From Synchiropus splendidus (lineage: Eukaryota > Chordata > Actinopteri > Syngnathiformes > Callionymidae): a stretch of 64,000 nt of DNA. Below are positions 26,401-36,539 of this stretch, one piece after another. The position numbers were made by a program, and so were the translations under genes. Where the stretch lies: contig NC_071343.1 of assembly GCF_027744825.2 (NCBI RefSeq), positions 13,936,366 through 14,000,365 of the forward strand. Reading direction: 5' to 3'. The number at the start of each line of letters is the position of its first letter. Position 1 is the stretch's first letter. Below the pieces are notes generated by a model that had not been told where the DNA came from, made no database searches, and saw only the letters and a program-made list of their open reading frames with translations.

Positions 26401-27069
26401 GATATTTTTATTTATTCCTATTCAAGAATGAGAACTATTAACCATGAAAATTATGGGGTACAAGAAAGAATGAAAATGAAGACCTAAAAATAAATCAAGT
26501 TGTATTTGAATTTCAAACAGTAATGAGATGGGGAAATAGTTTTATTTCTCTTGTAGCTTTGTTCTGACCCCTAGAGGCCTGCATAAATAGAGATTTATGT
26601 GACCCACAAATTTATGCAGTACCAAATAGTAAACAATGGGATAACCTTGTTACTATATATACTGTAATTTTGGGTGACCTTTCCCTTTATCTGTTATTTA
26701 TATTCCTGAAACACACTTGTGTAAGAATAAGAAATCTATGATAATAATGATAATCGAGACCTGTATGATATTTTATCATCAAGTAGTTGAAGATCATTTG
26801 GTTAGTGCAGTTAATTCTTGTTTTTATGACCTTTTTTTACGACCTTTTTTTTCTTTTCTTGCTGAAGCGCTAAAAAAAAAAAATCTTCAGTTCAACACAT
26901 CTGCTCAGGTGCCATTTTGTCCCACTACTCCACAATTATCAAATACAACTGACTCAATAGCAGTAAAAACATATTTTTAAAAACTATTGTACGATGTTCT
27001 GTTAGTTTGATCATTTGTTACCGTCGGCAGCAGCGGCTCCATGTGGGCTCCCTGGTCCCTGGACTCCAT
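2420..27069 (-). CDS. slc4a10: Sodium-driven bicarbonate transporter SLC4A10 (NCBE/NBCn2), 24 coding exons
   Basis: SLC4A10 is a plasma-membrane Na+-coupled HCO3- transporter (with or without Cl- exchange) that raises intracellular pH, known mainly from neurons and choroid plexus. Joining 24 exons gives 3195 nt, 1064 residues plus stop, close to the roughly 1090-1120 of mammals. Visible: N-terminus [16 protein letters not shown]; a His/Arg-rich stretch near residues 60-80; the cytoplasmic domain (about 95-450) with [17 protein letters not shown]; a transmembrane domain (about 460-990) with [32 protein letters not shown] and [16 protein letters not shown]; two N-glycosylation sequons (NAT, NIT) near 640-655 in the large extracellular loop; and a C-terminal tail with [19 protein letters not shown], which separates SLC4A10 from SLC4A4. 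All junction phases agree and there is no frameshift. Its neighbour tbr1 is upstream on the same strand, as in human 2q24. Coordinates span introns. Confidence 0.96.
2562..2620 (-). CDS. slc4a10: slc4a10 coding exon 23 (residues 1021-1040)
   Basis: Encodes [19 protein letters not shown], matching the EEEQSMLAMEDEGTVQLPLEG tail peculiar to SLC4A10. Acceptor CTCTTCAG, donor GG|GTACGA. If the next intron is retained, translation ends at a TGA 15 codons later. Confidence 0.9.
2684..2803 (-). CDS. slc4a10: slc4a10 coding exon 22 (residues 981-1020)
   Basis: Encodes [34 protein letters not shown] and LEDAEE; acceptor CACGCAG, donor GAGGTGACC. The 63-nt intron that follows stays open in this frame, so an ORF runs straight through it. 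Confidence 0.94.
2873..3046 (-). CDS. slc4a10: slc4a10 coding exon 21 (residues 923-980)
   Basis: Encodes [35 protein letters not shown] and AAIVFPMM; acceptor TGCCGCAG, donor [27 protein letters not shown] is a family signature. Separated from exon 22 by 69 nt. Confidence 0.95.
3402..3655. repeat. Local direct duplication, copy A
   Basis: About 250 bp starting TAAGTTGCATTTCTTGCATG and containing CACTACCTGAATCCATGAAT and ACTGCCACCTACTGTCC, repeated with few differences at 4011-4280. Both lie in the intron between slc4a10 exons 20 and 21. Confidence 0.85.
4011..4390. repeat. Local direct duplication, copy B, with short tandem repeat
   Basis: Copy of 3402-3655 at a 609-bp offset up to about 4280. 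It is followed by two units of a roughly 60-bp repeat beginning TGGAATATTTCAAATAT and containing GATGAATT and TTTGATGT-type words. Confidence 0.8.
4458..4526 (-). CDS. slc4a10: slc4a10 coding exon 20 (residues 900-922)
   Basis: A 23-codon exon reading [18 protein letters not shown] and then LRGIQ; acceptor CTCGTAG, donor GTAATC, phase 0 on both sides. The sequence is nearly invariant across SLC4 proteins. Confidence 0.94.
4653..4904 (-). CDS. slc4a10: slc4a10 coding exon 19 (residues 816-899)
   Basis: Encodes [36 protein letters not shown] and [16 protein letters not shown]; acceptor CTTCCAG, donor GTCGTT. Two membrane helices with the conserved [15 protein letters not shown] loop. Confidence 0.96.
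4972..5133 (-). CDS. slc4a10: slc4a10 coding exon 18 (residues 762-815)
   Basis: Encodes [19 protein letters not shown], then [18 protein letters not shown] and NRKEHKLK; acceptor TTTTGAAG, donor GTATCA. [20 protein letters not shown] is a signature of the whole family. The next intron is 67 nt. Confidence 0.95.
6169..6282 (-). CDS. slc4a10: slc4a10 coding exon 17 (residues 724-761)
   Basis: Encodes [18 protein letters not shown], then [15 protein letters not shown]; acceptor TTTTCCAG, donor GTAAGC. The S/P-K-L-x-VP segment follows a membrane helix in all Na+-coupled SLC4 proteins. Confidence 0.95.
6398..6559 (-). CDS. slc4a10: slc4a10 coding exon 16 (residues 670-723)
   Basis: Encodes [15 protein letters not shown], then [18 protein letters not shown] and FSTYFPTK; acceptor TCTTGCAG, donor AAGGTTTG. 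Paired Cys residues of the extracellular loop and the next membrane helix. Confidence 0.94.
7525..7630 (-). CDS. slc4a10: slc4a10 coding exon 15, extracellular loop (residues 634-669)
   Basis: Encodes [17 protein letters not shown], then [20 protein letters not shown] and NIT are N-glycosylation sequons in the loop that carries the glycans of this subfamily. Acceptor CTCCACAG, donor AAGGTACC. Confidence 0.93.
7757..8002 (-). CDS. slc4a10: slc4a10 coding exon 14 (residues 552-634)
   Basis: Encodes [56 protein letters not shown] and the start of the large extracellular loop ([12 protein letters not shown]). Donor TC|GTACGT restores the YSCSCVEP reading across the junction. Confidence 0.95.
8254..8387 (-). 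CDS. slc4a10: slc4a10 coding exon 13 (residues 508-552)
   Basis: Encodes [19 protein letters not shown], then [18 protein letters not shown]; acceptor CCCCAG, donor GTGAGT. The [21 protein letters not shown] block lines the transport path in SLC4 structures. Confidence 0.94.
8452..8626 (-). CDS. slc4a10: slc4a10 coding exon 12, first membrane span (residues 449-507)
   Basis: Encodes [16 protein letters not shown], then [19 protein letters not shown] and [13 protein letters not shown]; acceptor TTTCCAG, donor GTAAGC. The [19 protein letters not shown] segment is the first transmembrane helix of the family. Confidence 0.94.
9750..9847 (-). CDS. slc4a10: slc4a10 coding exon 11, variable linker (residues 417-449)
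   Basis: Acceptor CTCACAG, then [17 protein letters not shown] and [12 protein letters not shown]; donor GGTACGG after CG of Arg. The EKRK start and PELxRTGR end match mammalian SLC4A10. The Gly/His/Glu-rich middle links the cytoplasmic and membrane domains. Confidence 0.9.
9996..10142 (-). CDS. slc4a10: slc4a10 coding exon 10, followed by a GC donor (residues 368-416)
   Basis: Encodes [36 protein letters not shown] and [11 protein letters not shown]. The donor is CAG|GCAAGT, a consensus GC donor. Using the nearby GT instead would add four bases and break the frame. Acceptor TTGCCCAG. Confidence 0.93.
10541..10939. mobile_element. Miniature inverted-repeat element (about 0.4 kb)
   Basis: Left end AGGCTGTGTCCCATTTCTAA, right end the inverse (AGAAATGGGACACAGCCT); outer 18 bp match perfectly, followed by AACACT after a small indel. 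No coding capacity. Lies in slc4a10 intron 9. The GTGTCCC-type end is common among fish non-autonomous DNA transposons; family not assigned. Confidence 0.75.
11029..12050 (+). mobile_element. Internally deleted pogo/Tigger-like DNA transposon
   Basis: Left end ACAGTGAACCTCTCTATAAC and the inner CACCTTTCGCGGCTTCGC are Tigger-like; the right part has ACGGATTTCGCCTATCACGG, typical of the inner right end, but the last bases are diverged or cut. It surrounds the 178-codon ORF. Inserted antisense to slc4a10 in intron 9. Outer limits approximate. Confidence 0.75.
11284..11820 (+). CDS. Tigger-derived HTH protein lacking the DDE domain
   Basis: 178 residues. The N-terminus is a psq/CENP-B type helix-turn-helix ([50 protein letters not shown]), as in pogo/Tigger transposases. 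Residues about 75-140 resemble the acidic C-terminal part of such transposases (LTDEDLAEM, then an Asp/Glu-rich run). The second HTH and the whole DDE catalytic region are missing, yet the frame stays open across the deletion. Not a functional transposase. Could be a fossil, or a DNA-binding repressor of related elements (inference). Confidence 0.7.
   Translation: MLNIAEKVKLVDMLKEGRSYAAVGRHYGINESSVRSIKKEENNIRRTAAISFNKDAKRVVTVHNKTKTLIHHSVVDRAVNLAEQLRGDGFNDMTPDDIHALMDAHTNPLTDEDLAEMTKPPSEDEEQGEEEGTRVDKDEEDGLTLGRLATIVDKNLLVQKKRECQQLPITMFFSRKYA
12629..12716 (-). CDS. slc4a10: slc4a10 coding exon 9 (residues 338-367)
   Basis: Encodes [15 protein letters not shown], then [13 protein letters not shown], a family hallmark; acceptor CATTCAG, donor GTGAGA in phase 0. 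The intron that follows (10143-12628) contains two mobile elements. Confidence 0.93.
12814..12971 (-). CDS. slc4a10: slc4a10 coding exon 8 (residues 286-338)
   Basis: Acceptor TGTTACAG, then [37 protein letters not shown] and AEVPIAT; donor AGGTGGGG. Core of the cytoplasmic domain of SLC4 proteins. Confidence 0.93.
13929..14017 (-). CDS. slc4a10: slc4a10 coding exon 7, cassette-like (residues 256-285)
   Basis: Encodes [15 protein letters not shown], then [13 protein letters not shown]; donor GTAAGA. It corresponds to the roughly 30-residue segment ending in REN(S/T)xVDFSK that is alternatively spliced in mammals. With one base carried in and phase 0 out, skipping this exon alone would shift frame unless an alternative junction is used. 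Confidence 0.9.
14655..14840 (-). CDS. slc4a10: slc4a10 coding exon 6 (residues 194-256)
   Basis: Begins (D)[17 protein letters not shown] after acceptor CTTCCAG, then [20 protein letters not shown], and ends DKN plus one base before donor GTGAGA. 186 nt, phases consistent on both sides. Confidence 0.93.
14914..15074 (-). CDS. slc4a10: slc4a10 coding exon 5, followed by a GC donor (residues 140-194)
   Basis: Encodes [19 protein letters not shown], the most conserved stretch of the cytoplasmic domain, then [13 protein letters not shown] and ASTIEEIA. Acceptor TTTCACAG. It must end after GCA-G to keep frame with exon 6, so the donor is GCAGGG rather than GT. The 73-nt intron that follows is therefore GC-AG. 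Confidence 0.92.
15473..15611 (-). CDS. slc4a10: slc4a10 coding exon 4 (residues 94-140)
   Basis: Encodes [18 protein letters not shown], then [12 protein letters not shown] and [12 protein letters not shown]. Acceptor AAACAG, donor AGGTTCGG after the first two bases of Arg. Start of the folded cytoplasmic domain shared by SLC4 proteins. Confidence 0.93.
15680..15829 (-). CDS. slc4a10: slc4a10 coding exon 3, His/Arg-rich (residues 44-94)
   Basis: Begins [14 protein letters not shown] after acceptor CTCAGCAG, continues with a basic [14 protein letters not shown] stretch and ends GRESPIY with one base of Asp. Longer ORFs on either strand here are other-frame readings. The next intron is only 68 nt. 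Confidence 0.92.
15933..16190. mobile_element. Dispersed TA-flanked miniature element, copy 1
   Basis: Shares about 260 bp with 41086-41366 and 50825-51113, including CGACCAACCGGTCGTAAGTC, GGAATGCCATTC and CATCTGCTGGCCATGG. Terminal repeats are worn in this copy. Lies in slc4a10 intron 2, between exons 2 and 3. Confidence 0.85.
16942..17023 (-). CDS. slc4a10: slc4a10 coding exon 2 (residues 17-44)
   Basis: Acceptor TTCTGCAG, then [15 protein letters not shown] and, at the end, NFEQEDLE; donor GGTACAG leaves one base of the next Gly codon. The [12 protein letters not shown] signature is typical of the Na+-dependent SLC4 transporters (A7/A8/A10). 82 nt keeps phase with both neighbours. Confidence 0.92.
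18949..19124. repeat. Long near-perfect palindrome (hairpin) in slc4a10 intron 1
   Basis: Left arm CTTTTATCTAGGAGGGCGTC followed by TGGGCGTCTGCAAAAA; right arm is its inverse (GACGCCCTCCTAGATAAAAG). About 45 bp per arm match well, and the inner sequence (TTCTTGGCCG against CGGCCAAGC) remains partly complementary, leaving a central loop near CCATATACCAGCC. Confidence 0.85.
20403..21035. mobile_element. Probable non-autonomous DNA element with GGTCTTGGTCTCG-type end
   Basis: The right end GGTCTCGACTACAACGCTAA and the left TAGTACTGGAGTCTCAAGG are imperfect inverted repeats of a kind common in fish; the internal GGTCTCGGTCTTGGTCTTGA is typical. Boundaries and family uncertain. Confidence 0.4.
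21262..21833. mobile_element. Solo LTR of a retrotransposon with 5-bp target duplication
   Basis: 572 bp beginning TGTCATG and ending CATGACA, flanked on both sides by GGATG (21257-21261 and 21834-21838). TG...CA ends with a 5-bp duplication are the hallmark of an LTR retrotransposon. No internal coding region is present, so it is a solo LTR left by recombination. Orientation unresolved. It interrupts an older GTGGGGTCC-type repeat in slc4a10 intron 1. Confidence 0.85.
27022..27069 (-). CDS. slc4a10: slc4a10 coding exon 1 (residues 1-16)
   Basis: Encodes [16 protein letters not shown], nearly identical to the mammalian N-terminus, which fixes the start ATG at 27069. It ends after ACG, followed by donor GTAACA, phase 0. 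A TATA-like box lies about 65 nt upstream of the ATG. The following intron is about 10 kb, by far the longest of the gene. Confidence 0.9.
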
Positions 27070-27135
27070 CCTGGATCCCGCTGAGTGATATCCTTAGGTG
27101 CAGCAGTGACTGAGCCGAGTCGGGATGGTCACATG

Positions 27136-27141
27136 TTTATA
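27136..27141 (-). promoter_or_regulatory. slc4a10: TATA-like box upstream of slc4a10 exon 1
   Basis: TATAAA within GCATATAAACATG on the minus strand, 67 nt upstream of the ATG. Transcription starting about 30 nt downstream would give a short 5' UTR of some 35-40 nt. Position supports it, but no other core element was checked. Confidence 0.45.
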
Positions 27142-27142
27142 T

Positions 27143-29263
27143 GCTGATGATTAGTGGCTGTTTCTATCATGCACGCTGCAGATTAAGTTTAAAAGGCAAA
27201 TGGGACGGAAGTTAAGAATTAATGCCCCTTTTTTTCTGTGCTGCTTTAGAGAGCAGATCCTGCGTAAAACCATCTGAAACACTTAGAGCGGAAGTCTATG
27301 CTTTTAATTCAACATTAGCAAAGCCAATAAAACACAGTCACGCTGAACGTTGTGTTTGACCAACTGAGATCCATTATTCTGTATTTTGTGTTAAGTAAAG
27401 TGCTTTAAAATGACTGTTGAATATAAAACTCTCGCATTGTTGGTATTGTGGTTCCTTTTGTTATACTCATTTTGTATTTTTATAATGACATTACTTTTTG
27501 AATATATCACATGCATGCATTGATCAGTGAATATATAAGTGTGTTTTGTTTCAAATAATCAGATCTAAATGAAATAGCATATGAAGTATATGTCCAGACT
27601 AAGAGGGCGCTTTATAAACACTAGTTACTATGCTTGATGTATTGCATTTTGTGTGACCAATAAAAGTTTAATGGGAGGGATCATGTGTTTCTCTCACCTG
27701 AATTCGGGCTAATCCTTCGCCCAGTGAAGTGGGCGTCTGTTTAGGAAGAGAACGTGTTTATTTCGCTTCAGACGCACAAGTGAAAACATTAATAATATTC
27801 TCTCTGCTCATGTGAATCTGAACCATGGAGCGCAGCCTGACATCCAGTCAAATACCGCCACCTGCTGTTGAGTTCTGTATTGCACTTTAATCCTTCAATT
27901 ACTTCTATTTCCCCCCGCTCGTTATACAGGTATATATATATATATATATATATATAGCGATTAGCGACAGACATTTCCATTCACGATCACAACTTTAATG
28001 TTGCTCCTAATTTTATATTTCATGTATAAAACGGCTGCATACCATGTGAAATTTGACCCAGTGCTCTGAATTAAACACGGTTATTTTAGTTTTTCGATTA
28101 CAGTGGGACGTCAAATGAGTAATAGCCGCCTTGGTTTCAGGGTCAAACCATTCAAAACATGAAATTAAAATGTGGAAATTCTACTGTGTCGCTTTCGAAA
28201 CACTTTAAACTGAATTTAACTTGGCTGGATTCCATTGTTTTGAAATCAGCAGTTCGTGAATTCCACTATAGAATTGACTCATAACAAAACACCACTAACA
28301 ACCTCACATTAAATTTAGATTATCTAGTCATTAACTAATTAATAAATGGTGAGTAAATAAACCTTCTTTATCCGCACATTAGTTACAACGCTACAACATC
28401 TTTTCCTGCAGTTTATTACATCTTTGTTACATTACAGCAGAGACAAATATTCTCACAACAGAGTAGCGCACATAGAACATAAGGAACATAAACCTACACT
28501 GCCAACATGTATAAGAGCTTCAACCACTTCATGAATGTCGTGATCATTTGGTGTAGCCTACAGTTGTGATCAAGTACAAAACACACCGCAATGCTTTGAC
28601 AGATGTCATTGGAGTTATGCCAGCATTTGCTACCAAAGAAACATTAAAACTCTGTAGTCATATATATGTATATATTTATATTTACGAACACTTCAGGCTA
28701 CTGAACAGAAGATGGTTTTAAGAAACAACCATATAGGCTTTTTTTCTAATATGTGTACATCAAAACACTTCACAGAATATTATGTACAATTGATTTATAC
28801 GTTGGAGGTTTTGGGCCACAGAAAAGAAAAATATGTTGTTATAGTAGCGGGCGGAGGAAAAGCTGTTTTGTCACTGTTTTGTGTTTCCATGGCAACGGGA
28901 AAATATTGTCAAGTGAAATGACGCGTTTTAATTCTTCGAAATTCTGTGCTAAAATAGAGCAACGTTTTTCAATGAGTAATAGCGTCGGTTTTAAATTCGG
29001 TTATTACAAGATAATTATGTCGATATTAAAGATATTGATGGGGTCGTTTGGCTATTGATCAAGATGGATATGATTCAAAAATGGTTGGCAACTGGTTTAC
29101 TTATTTGCGCTTGATGGCTTAAGGGAAAGTCAGCAACTTTACAAAGAAAGACAGTCTGAATAATTCAGAATATTTCCACTTGTATTTTCATTTCTGTGGC
29201 CTCGATCCTTAAAGCAAGCGACTGAAGGTGTAAAAGTTGGAAGCGAGAATCCGCTCGGCTAAC
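27143..29263. other. Spacer between slc4a10 promoter and tbr1 stop
   Basis: About 2.1 kb, AT-rich. The right part is the probable tbr1 3' UTR, the left part the slc4a10 5' flank. It holds a TA dinucleotide run at about 27931-27956 and a short ATATAT cluster near 28665. No coding exon recognised on either strand. Confidence 0.6.
28412..28417 (-). terminator. tbr1: Candidate poly(A) signal of tbr1
   Basis: First AATAAA on the minus strand after the tbr1 stop codon, giving a 3' UTR of about 850 nt and leaving some 1.3 kb to the slc4a10 start. Confidence 0.4.
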
Positions 29264-32399
<3,136 letters not shown>

Positions 32400-32567
32400 C
32401 TCCCTGGAGTTTTTTTTTTTTTTTTTTTTTTTCAGGGGCAAACTTCTTCCCAGCTTGTCACTTGCAGATATGACAGGATGGTCCTACCACGAGCGCTCTG
32501 AAGGATCTGCGAAGCCACTGCCCACATTCATAAATTTCTTGCAGAGACCAGTCGCTGCAGGAGACAC
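32400..32567 (-). pseudogene. tbr1: Decayed N-terminal coding stretch of tbr1, now apparent 5' UTR
   Basis: In the same frame as exon 1, codons upstream of the present ATG still read VSP, then LCKKFMNV, then (after TAG) [19 protein letters not shown], matching the mammalian LSP, LSKKFLNV and DHPIISTTDNLERSSPLKK. A TAG at 32484-32486, a TGA at 32580-32582 and the absence of any usable in-frame ATG show it cannot encode the ancestral N-terminus. The only ATG (32529-32531) opens a 15-codon upstream ORF ending at the TAG. A run of 23 A residues (32410-32432) sits 10 nt before the current ATG. Confidence 0.8.
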
Positions 32568-32584
32568 GCCAATCCTGGCTCAAC

Positions 32585-32592
32585 CTATATAG
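32585..32592 (-). promoter_or_regulatory. tbr1: TATA-like box at the ancestral tbr1 start
   Basis: CTATATAG on the minus strand, about 190 nt upstream of the current ATG, just where the lost ATG-CAG start codons of the N-terminus would align. If used, transcription would begin inside the former coding stretch near 32555-32560. Confidence 0.45.
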
Positions 32593-32727
32593 CACGCGCT
32601 TTTGTCTTCCCCCTGATCCGACGCGACAAAAACGCCTCGAAGATCCCGACGCGGCAAATTGTCCAATTGACGCCATCCTGCAATGATGGAGGGTGTTTAT
32701 TTCTGTGGGCTAATGAAACAAGCCGCG

Positions 32728-32736
32728 CCATTGGCT
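32728..32736 (-). promoter_or_regulatory. tbr1: CCAAT box and homeodomain-type sites upstream of tbr1
   Basis: AGCCAATGG on the minus strand, about 140 nt upstream of the TATA-like box. Flanking TAATTA/CAATTA-type motifs (32748-32768) are candidate homeodomain sites. Motif evidence only. Confidence 0.4.
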
Positions 32737-32799
32737 GACAGCAGCCTGTAATTGAATTAGCCTAATTACACCAATCTGGAGACGCTTATATCATCCACG

Positions 32800-33408
32800 C
32801 TTTAAAATGAAACCAAAAAAAATGGATTTTCATGTTGATATTTTTAATCATTCCAAAAGTTCAAAAATGAGTCGTGACGTCACAGTATATCACGAACTGT
32901 AAGCGATAACCCTCTGAAAAGCCTTTTTCGTTTAAAGACCATTTCATACGTTTTGTTTTATTGTTTTTTTTTTCTTATTTATTTCATAAAAAAAAACAAA
33001 ACTACCCGTCTGTTGATCTAAAACTCTAATAGGGTTAATGCGAATAAATCCCTTCCGGGTGGATAGATTTACACGACAAGTTGCTTTTGAATATATTTGA
33101 GTTTTGTGACAAATTATGATTATGTTTGCCAGGAATATCGACCGCTATCACAAATGTATGTTTAAAAAGAAGACGCATCTTCCCCGGAAAACCGTTGCTG
33201 ACTCTCATTCTTAACACGACGCCTTTGTATTATTCATGTAGTAACGATGCGATGAGTTTAATATTTGAGGGTGGAACTCAAATGAAACGTTGGTTTTTCT
33301 CACTTGTAATGCAATAACAACAGTTCCGGCGTTGCCATAGAAACGTCGGCAAAGCCGTCTAGAAAAGTTCGGCTACGTTTTCTGAAAAGCAAATATCAAA
33401 TTGCTCAG

Positions 33409-33439
<31 letters not shown>

Positions 33440-36400
33440 TGTCATTAGAAGCAAAACTGACGCCTCCCCGCGACGCTCCCCTCCGTCCGTGCGTTATTTA
33501 TTTACCTATTTATCTGCGTTATTTACCTATTCATGCGCCAGGAGTGCCAAAGTATGTCCAAGATATATTATTAACAGGCCGAAAATGACAGGCAGCCTTA
33601 AAATGTTTGTGATATAGCGTGAAATCACGGCGTCCCACTGAAGATGTGTTTATGAGTCCCCGGGCTGGTGAATATTTCATGCCTTAAAGTTATGAGCCGG
33701 CGCGCTGGTAGCGGGGCTGAAGTGACAAACGCAGCTGGAGGAGCAAGTGCAGCTCGTCTCTCAGTGACGCAGGACTTAATGGAGGGAACAGGAGCCTTTC
33801 TTATGTCTCTGCTGAAGAAATCAACCTTCAACGTGATATTGTAATCTGCTCTCCTTAAAATAAAAAAACACACACACACACACATCGATGAGCGGGAGGT
33901 AAAACAATATCTGTACCTCTCTGTTATCACCTTCATGGTAATTTAGTCTAACAAGATTATTATCACGTTAGCACATGCGGCTGCTGGGGAGAAAGCAGAT
34001 GAACGTCTACACACACACCGCAGTGGTCCAGAGCGTTTTATTCCTTTCATTTGTCCATTAAAATGTAATTGGACTTAAGAGAAACACATGTCAGGCCTGT
34101 TTGTTTAATTCAATTAGGGAAACCAAAATAGCATTTGATGTACAGGCAGTAATTGAATATCAGTTTCCTGCATTTTACCATAAATGTGATGCTTAATGTC
34201 AAGTAAACACATCCAGCTTTGACACATAGAAGGATCTAATATATTAGTAGACACAGAGACATTTATTAAAAACAAAGTTACCGGTGGGCACGATTTTAAC
34301 GGTTGCCATTGTGAAAAATAGTGGTTTGAAAAGTCTTACTTTCTCTCACAAGAACACAAGTACCATTCATGTGTTCTTGTGATCTAGTTTGTTTTTGCTA
34401 AATCCAAAAATACAAGGTCAATATAGTGCAGTGGAATCATTCAATATACAGTTATCTACATTGGGAAAAATAAAATCTCAGAAACAACCTTTTTATTTTC
34501 AGATACCTCCCGGACTCTCCTCCATTCACCCCTCGGTCAGCGGTTTTAAGACCCTGTTTTAGAGCAACACTCCCTAAAACTCTAAAAACTAAAACACTGT
34601 CACTCCACTTAACTTTAAACTGCTGAAAGAAATATGTCACAGTTATATTGCTGTTGGTTATTGGTTTTGTGTTGTTATTATTATTGTTGTTGTTGTTGTG
34701 TTAGTACGTGGCAAACAAAACTTGTAGTAATGCCATGACATATTGATAATGTATTGACCAGTTTTGGTCTCATAGAACATTCAAGAAGCTCTTTTGCTCA
34801 ACCTGACAATAAAAGTAACCATGAGGAAAAATACTTCCGTCTTTAAGGGAGGAATTATTTTATAAACATCTTCTCCAGTGCAGTCGTTGTAGTGTGGTGA
34901 GTGGACCATTCCTGTACTTAATCTTGTCAGTGATAAATAAGACTTCCCACACAAAGACACAGCAAATTTCACTGAGGAGAATCTTCCTGGACCAGACTTT
35001 ATGAGATGAATATTTCAACCATTTGGATTGATGCAAATGAAATAATGGTTCATGTCACATAGATAGGAAAAAAATACAAAAATAATGAAATATCCAGAAA
35101 TGTGATTATATCTCTACAATGTTTATATATATCATTTTATGATTTATGAAATTGTGATTGTATTCTACTCTGAAGTTCAGAACATAAACTATCTTTACTA
35201 AACTAGTGGTTTTGAGCAACACAACACTAGCACAGAAATTGTCTTCACAGGACCGTCAGGAACAATATTTCGGAATCTCTGTCACATACTGTCGGTTGCA
35301 TTAGAATGACAACAGCTTGGGAAACAAAGTTGTAAGACGGTGGTTTTGTGCTTTGTGGTAGCCAGTCAAGCCAGAAGGTGGACCTGCCCTGTGTTGAGAC
35401 TTAGTGTGGTTTAGAAATGTGGTGCCGGACTGTTGGTCCTCCACCAAAACCCAGAGTGAGTTTTGAAAGTGATGATAGTCCAGTTGTGAGTCCCCATGAC
35501 TCTTAACTCTCAAAGTTTAACAATGACTATCTTTCTAGGCAAGAATGGTTGCAGAAGAAGACAGAAGATCCATAGTATTTGGTGGTTCAGAAGCTGCTAA
35601 GAAGGATCAACCTGGTTAGCTCCTGACAGGGAGTGGAAAAATATCCCCGACATCATCTATGTAATAACCAATTAATACCTTCTCAGGATGTTGGAAAAAG
35701 AACAGCTTCATCTGTCATTGTATTTTTTTCCAAATATCCTCTGAAGATAATAATTGGGAAAAAAGGCGGCAAGCTTTAAAACCCACGCGAAATACAGGAC
35801 CCATTTCCACCAAACTAATTCACCTTTGAGTCAGATAAACTGCAAGTTCATTAAGGAGCAAATGTCCTGAGGAGAAAGGAGAGGAAAAAGAACGACTCCT
35901 GGTGCAAATCTGCCGGACTGTGGCTCTAATGAACAGGCTTGACTCTCTGCGGCTAACAATAGGGGTCATTACAGTAGAACAAGAAGGTCCAGCAATCTAT
36001 TCCTGTGAAACATGCAAGCACAGACTTGTCTGCGCCCAAGCAGCAGTGGCCACTCTCTGCTCTTCTCATTACAGGATTAGGCTCCCAGCCCTGATCTCTA
36101 ATCAGGAAAATGGCACGGAGCAAACCAGCCACACTGGAGGTGAACTCACACCATCTCCCCCAGGTACAGCACCCGCAGTATCCTTATTGGATTAGACACG
36201 TGGTGGACCAAAGGGGCAGATTTGCAGCCTGCCATGGCCAGCCAGGCCCCTCAGGGGGGCCCAGCGCTGCAGATTGGACCCCCTCGGCCCTCTATTAAAG
36301 CCTCCTGCAGGCACTGAGCTACCTGTTTCAGTGGTGAGCTGTGAGACACCTCCACCCTATTGTTCGGTCAGCCACTACTTAATCTGAAGTCAGCTACTAC

Positions 36401-36530
36401 CACTCTGATCTGTTACGTAGGAAGGGAAAGAAGTTGTTTTACAACATCTAAACTTTGATCATAGTGCCAACGTGCTGCGTTATTAAGCGCCACACTCATT
36501 ACCCTGACTGCTTCAAGTCCAAACTGAAGA
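32800..36530. other. Intergenic DNA upstream of tbr1
   Basis: No coding exon recognised. Contains a (TTTA)n run near 33411-33437, a CA run near 33869-33885, and a GC-balanced stretch at about 35900-36320 that looks less degenerate than its surroundings and could hold a conserved noncoding element. Confidence 0.5.
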
Positions 36531-36539
36531 AGAGCCGAG

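Larger units (their letters stand above)
17024..27021 (-). other. slc4a10: slc4a10 intron 1 (10 kb)
   Basis: Forty per cent of the gene's length. It holds the palindrome at 19.0 kb, the element at 20.4-21.0 kb and the solo LTR at 21.26-21.83 kb; otherwise AT-rich sequence without recognisable exons on either strand. Noncoding regulatory elements may be here but cannot be seen without comparison. Confidence 0.8.

Noticed and set aside
2420..27069. Assignment of the transporter to slc4a4 or slc4a8
   Set aside because: The N-terminus [16 protein letters not shown] and the tail [12 protein letters not shown]...INITDEMSK fit SLC4A10; SLC4A4 has a different LSFLDD-type tail, and the tbr1 neighbour also points to SLC4A10.
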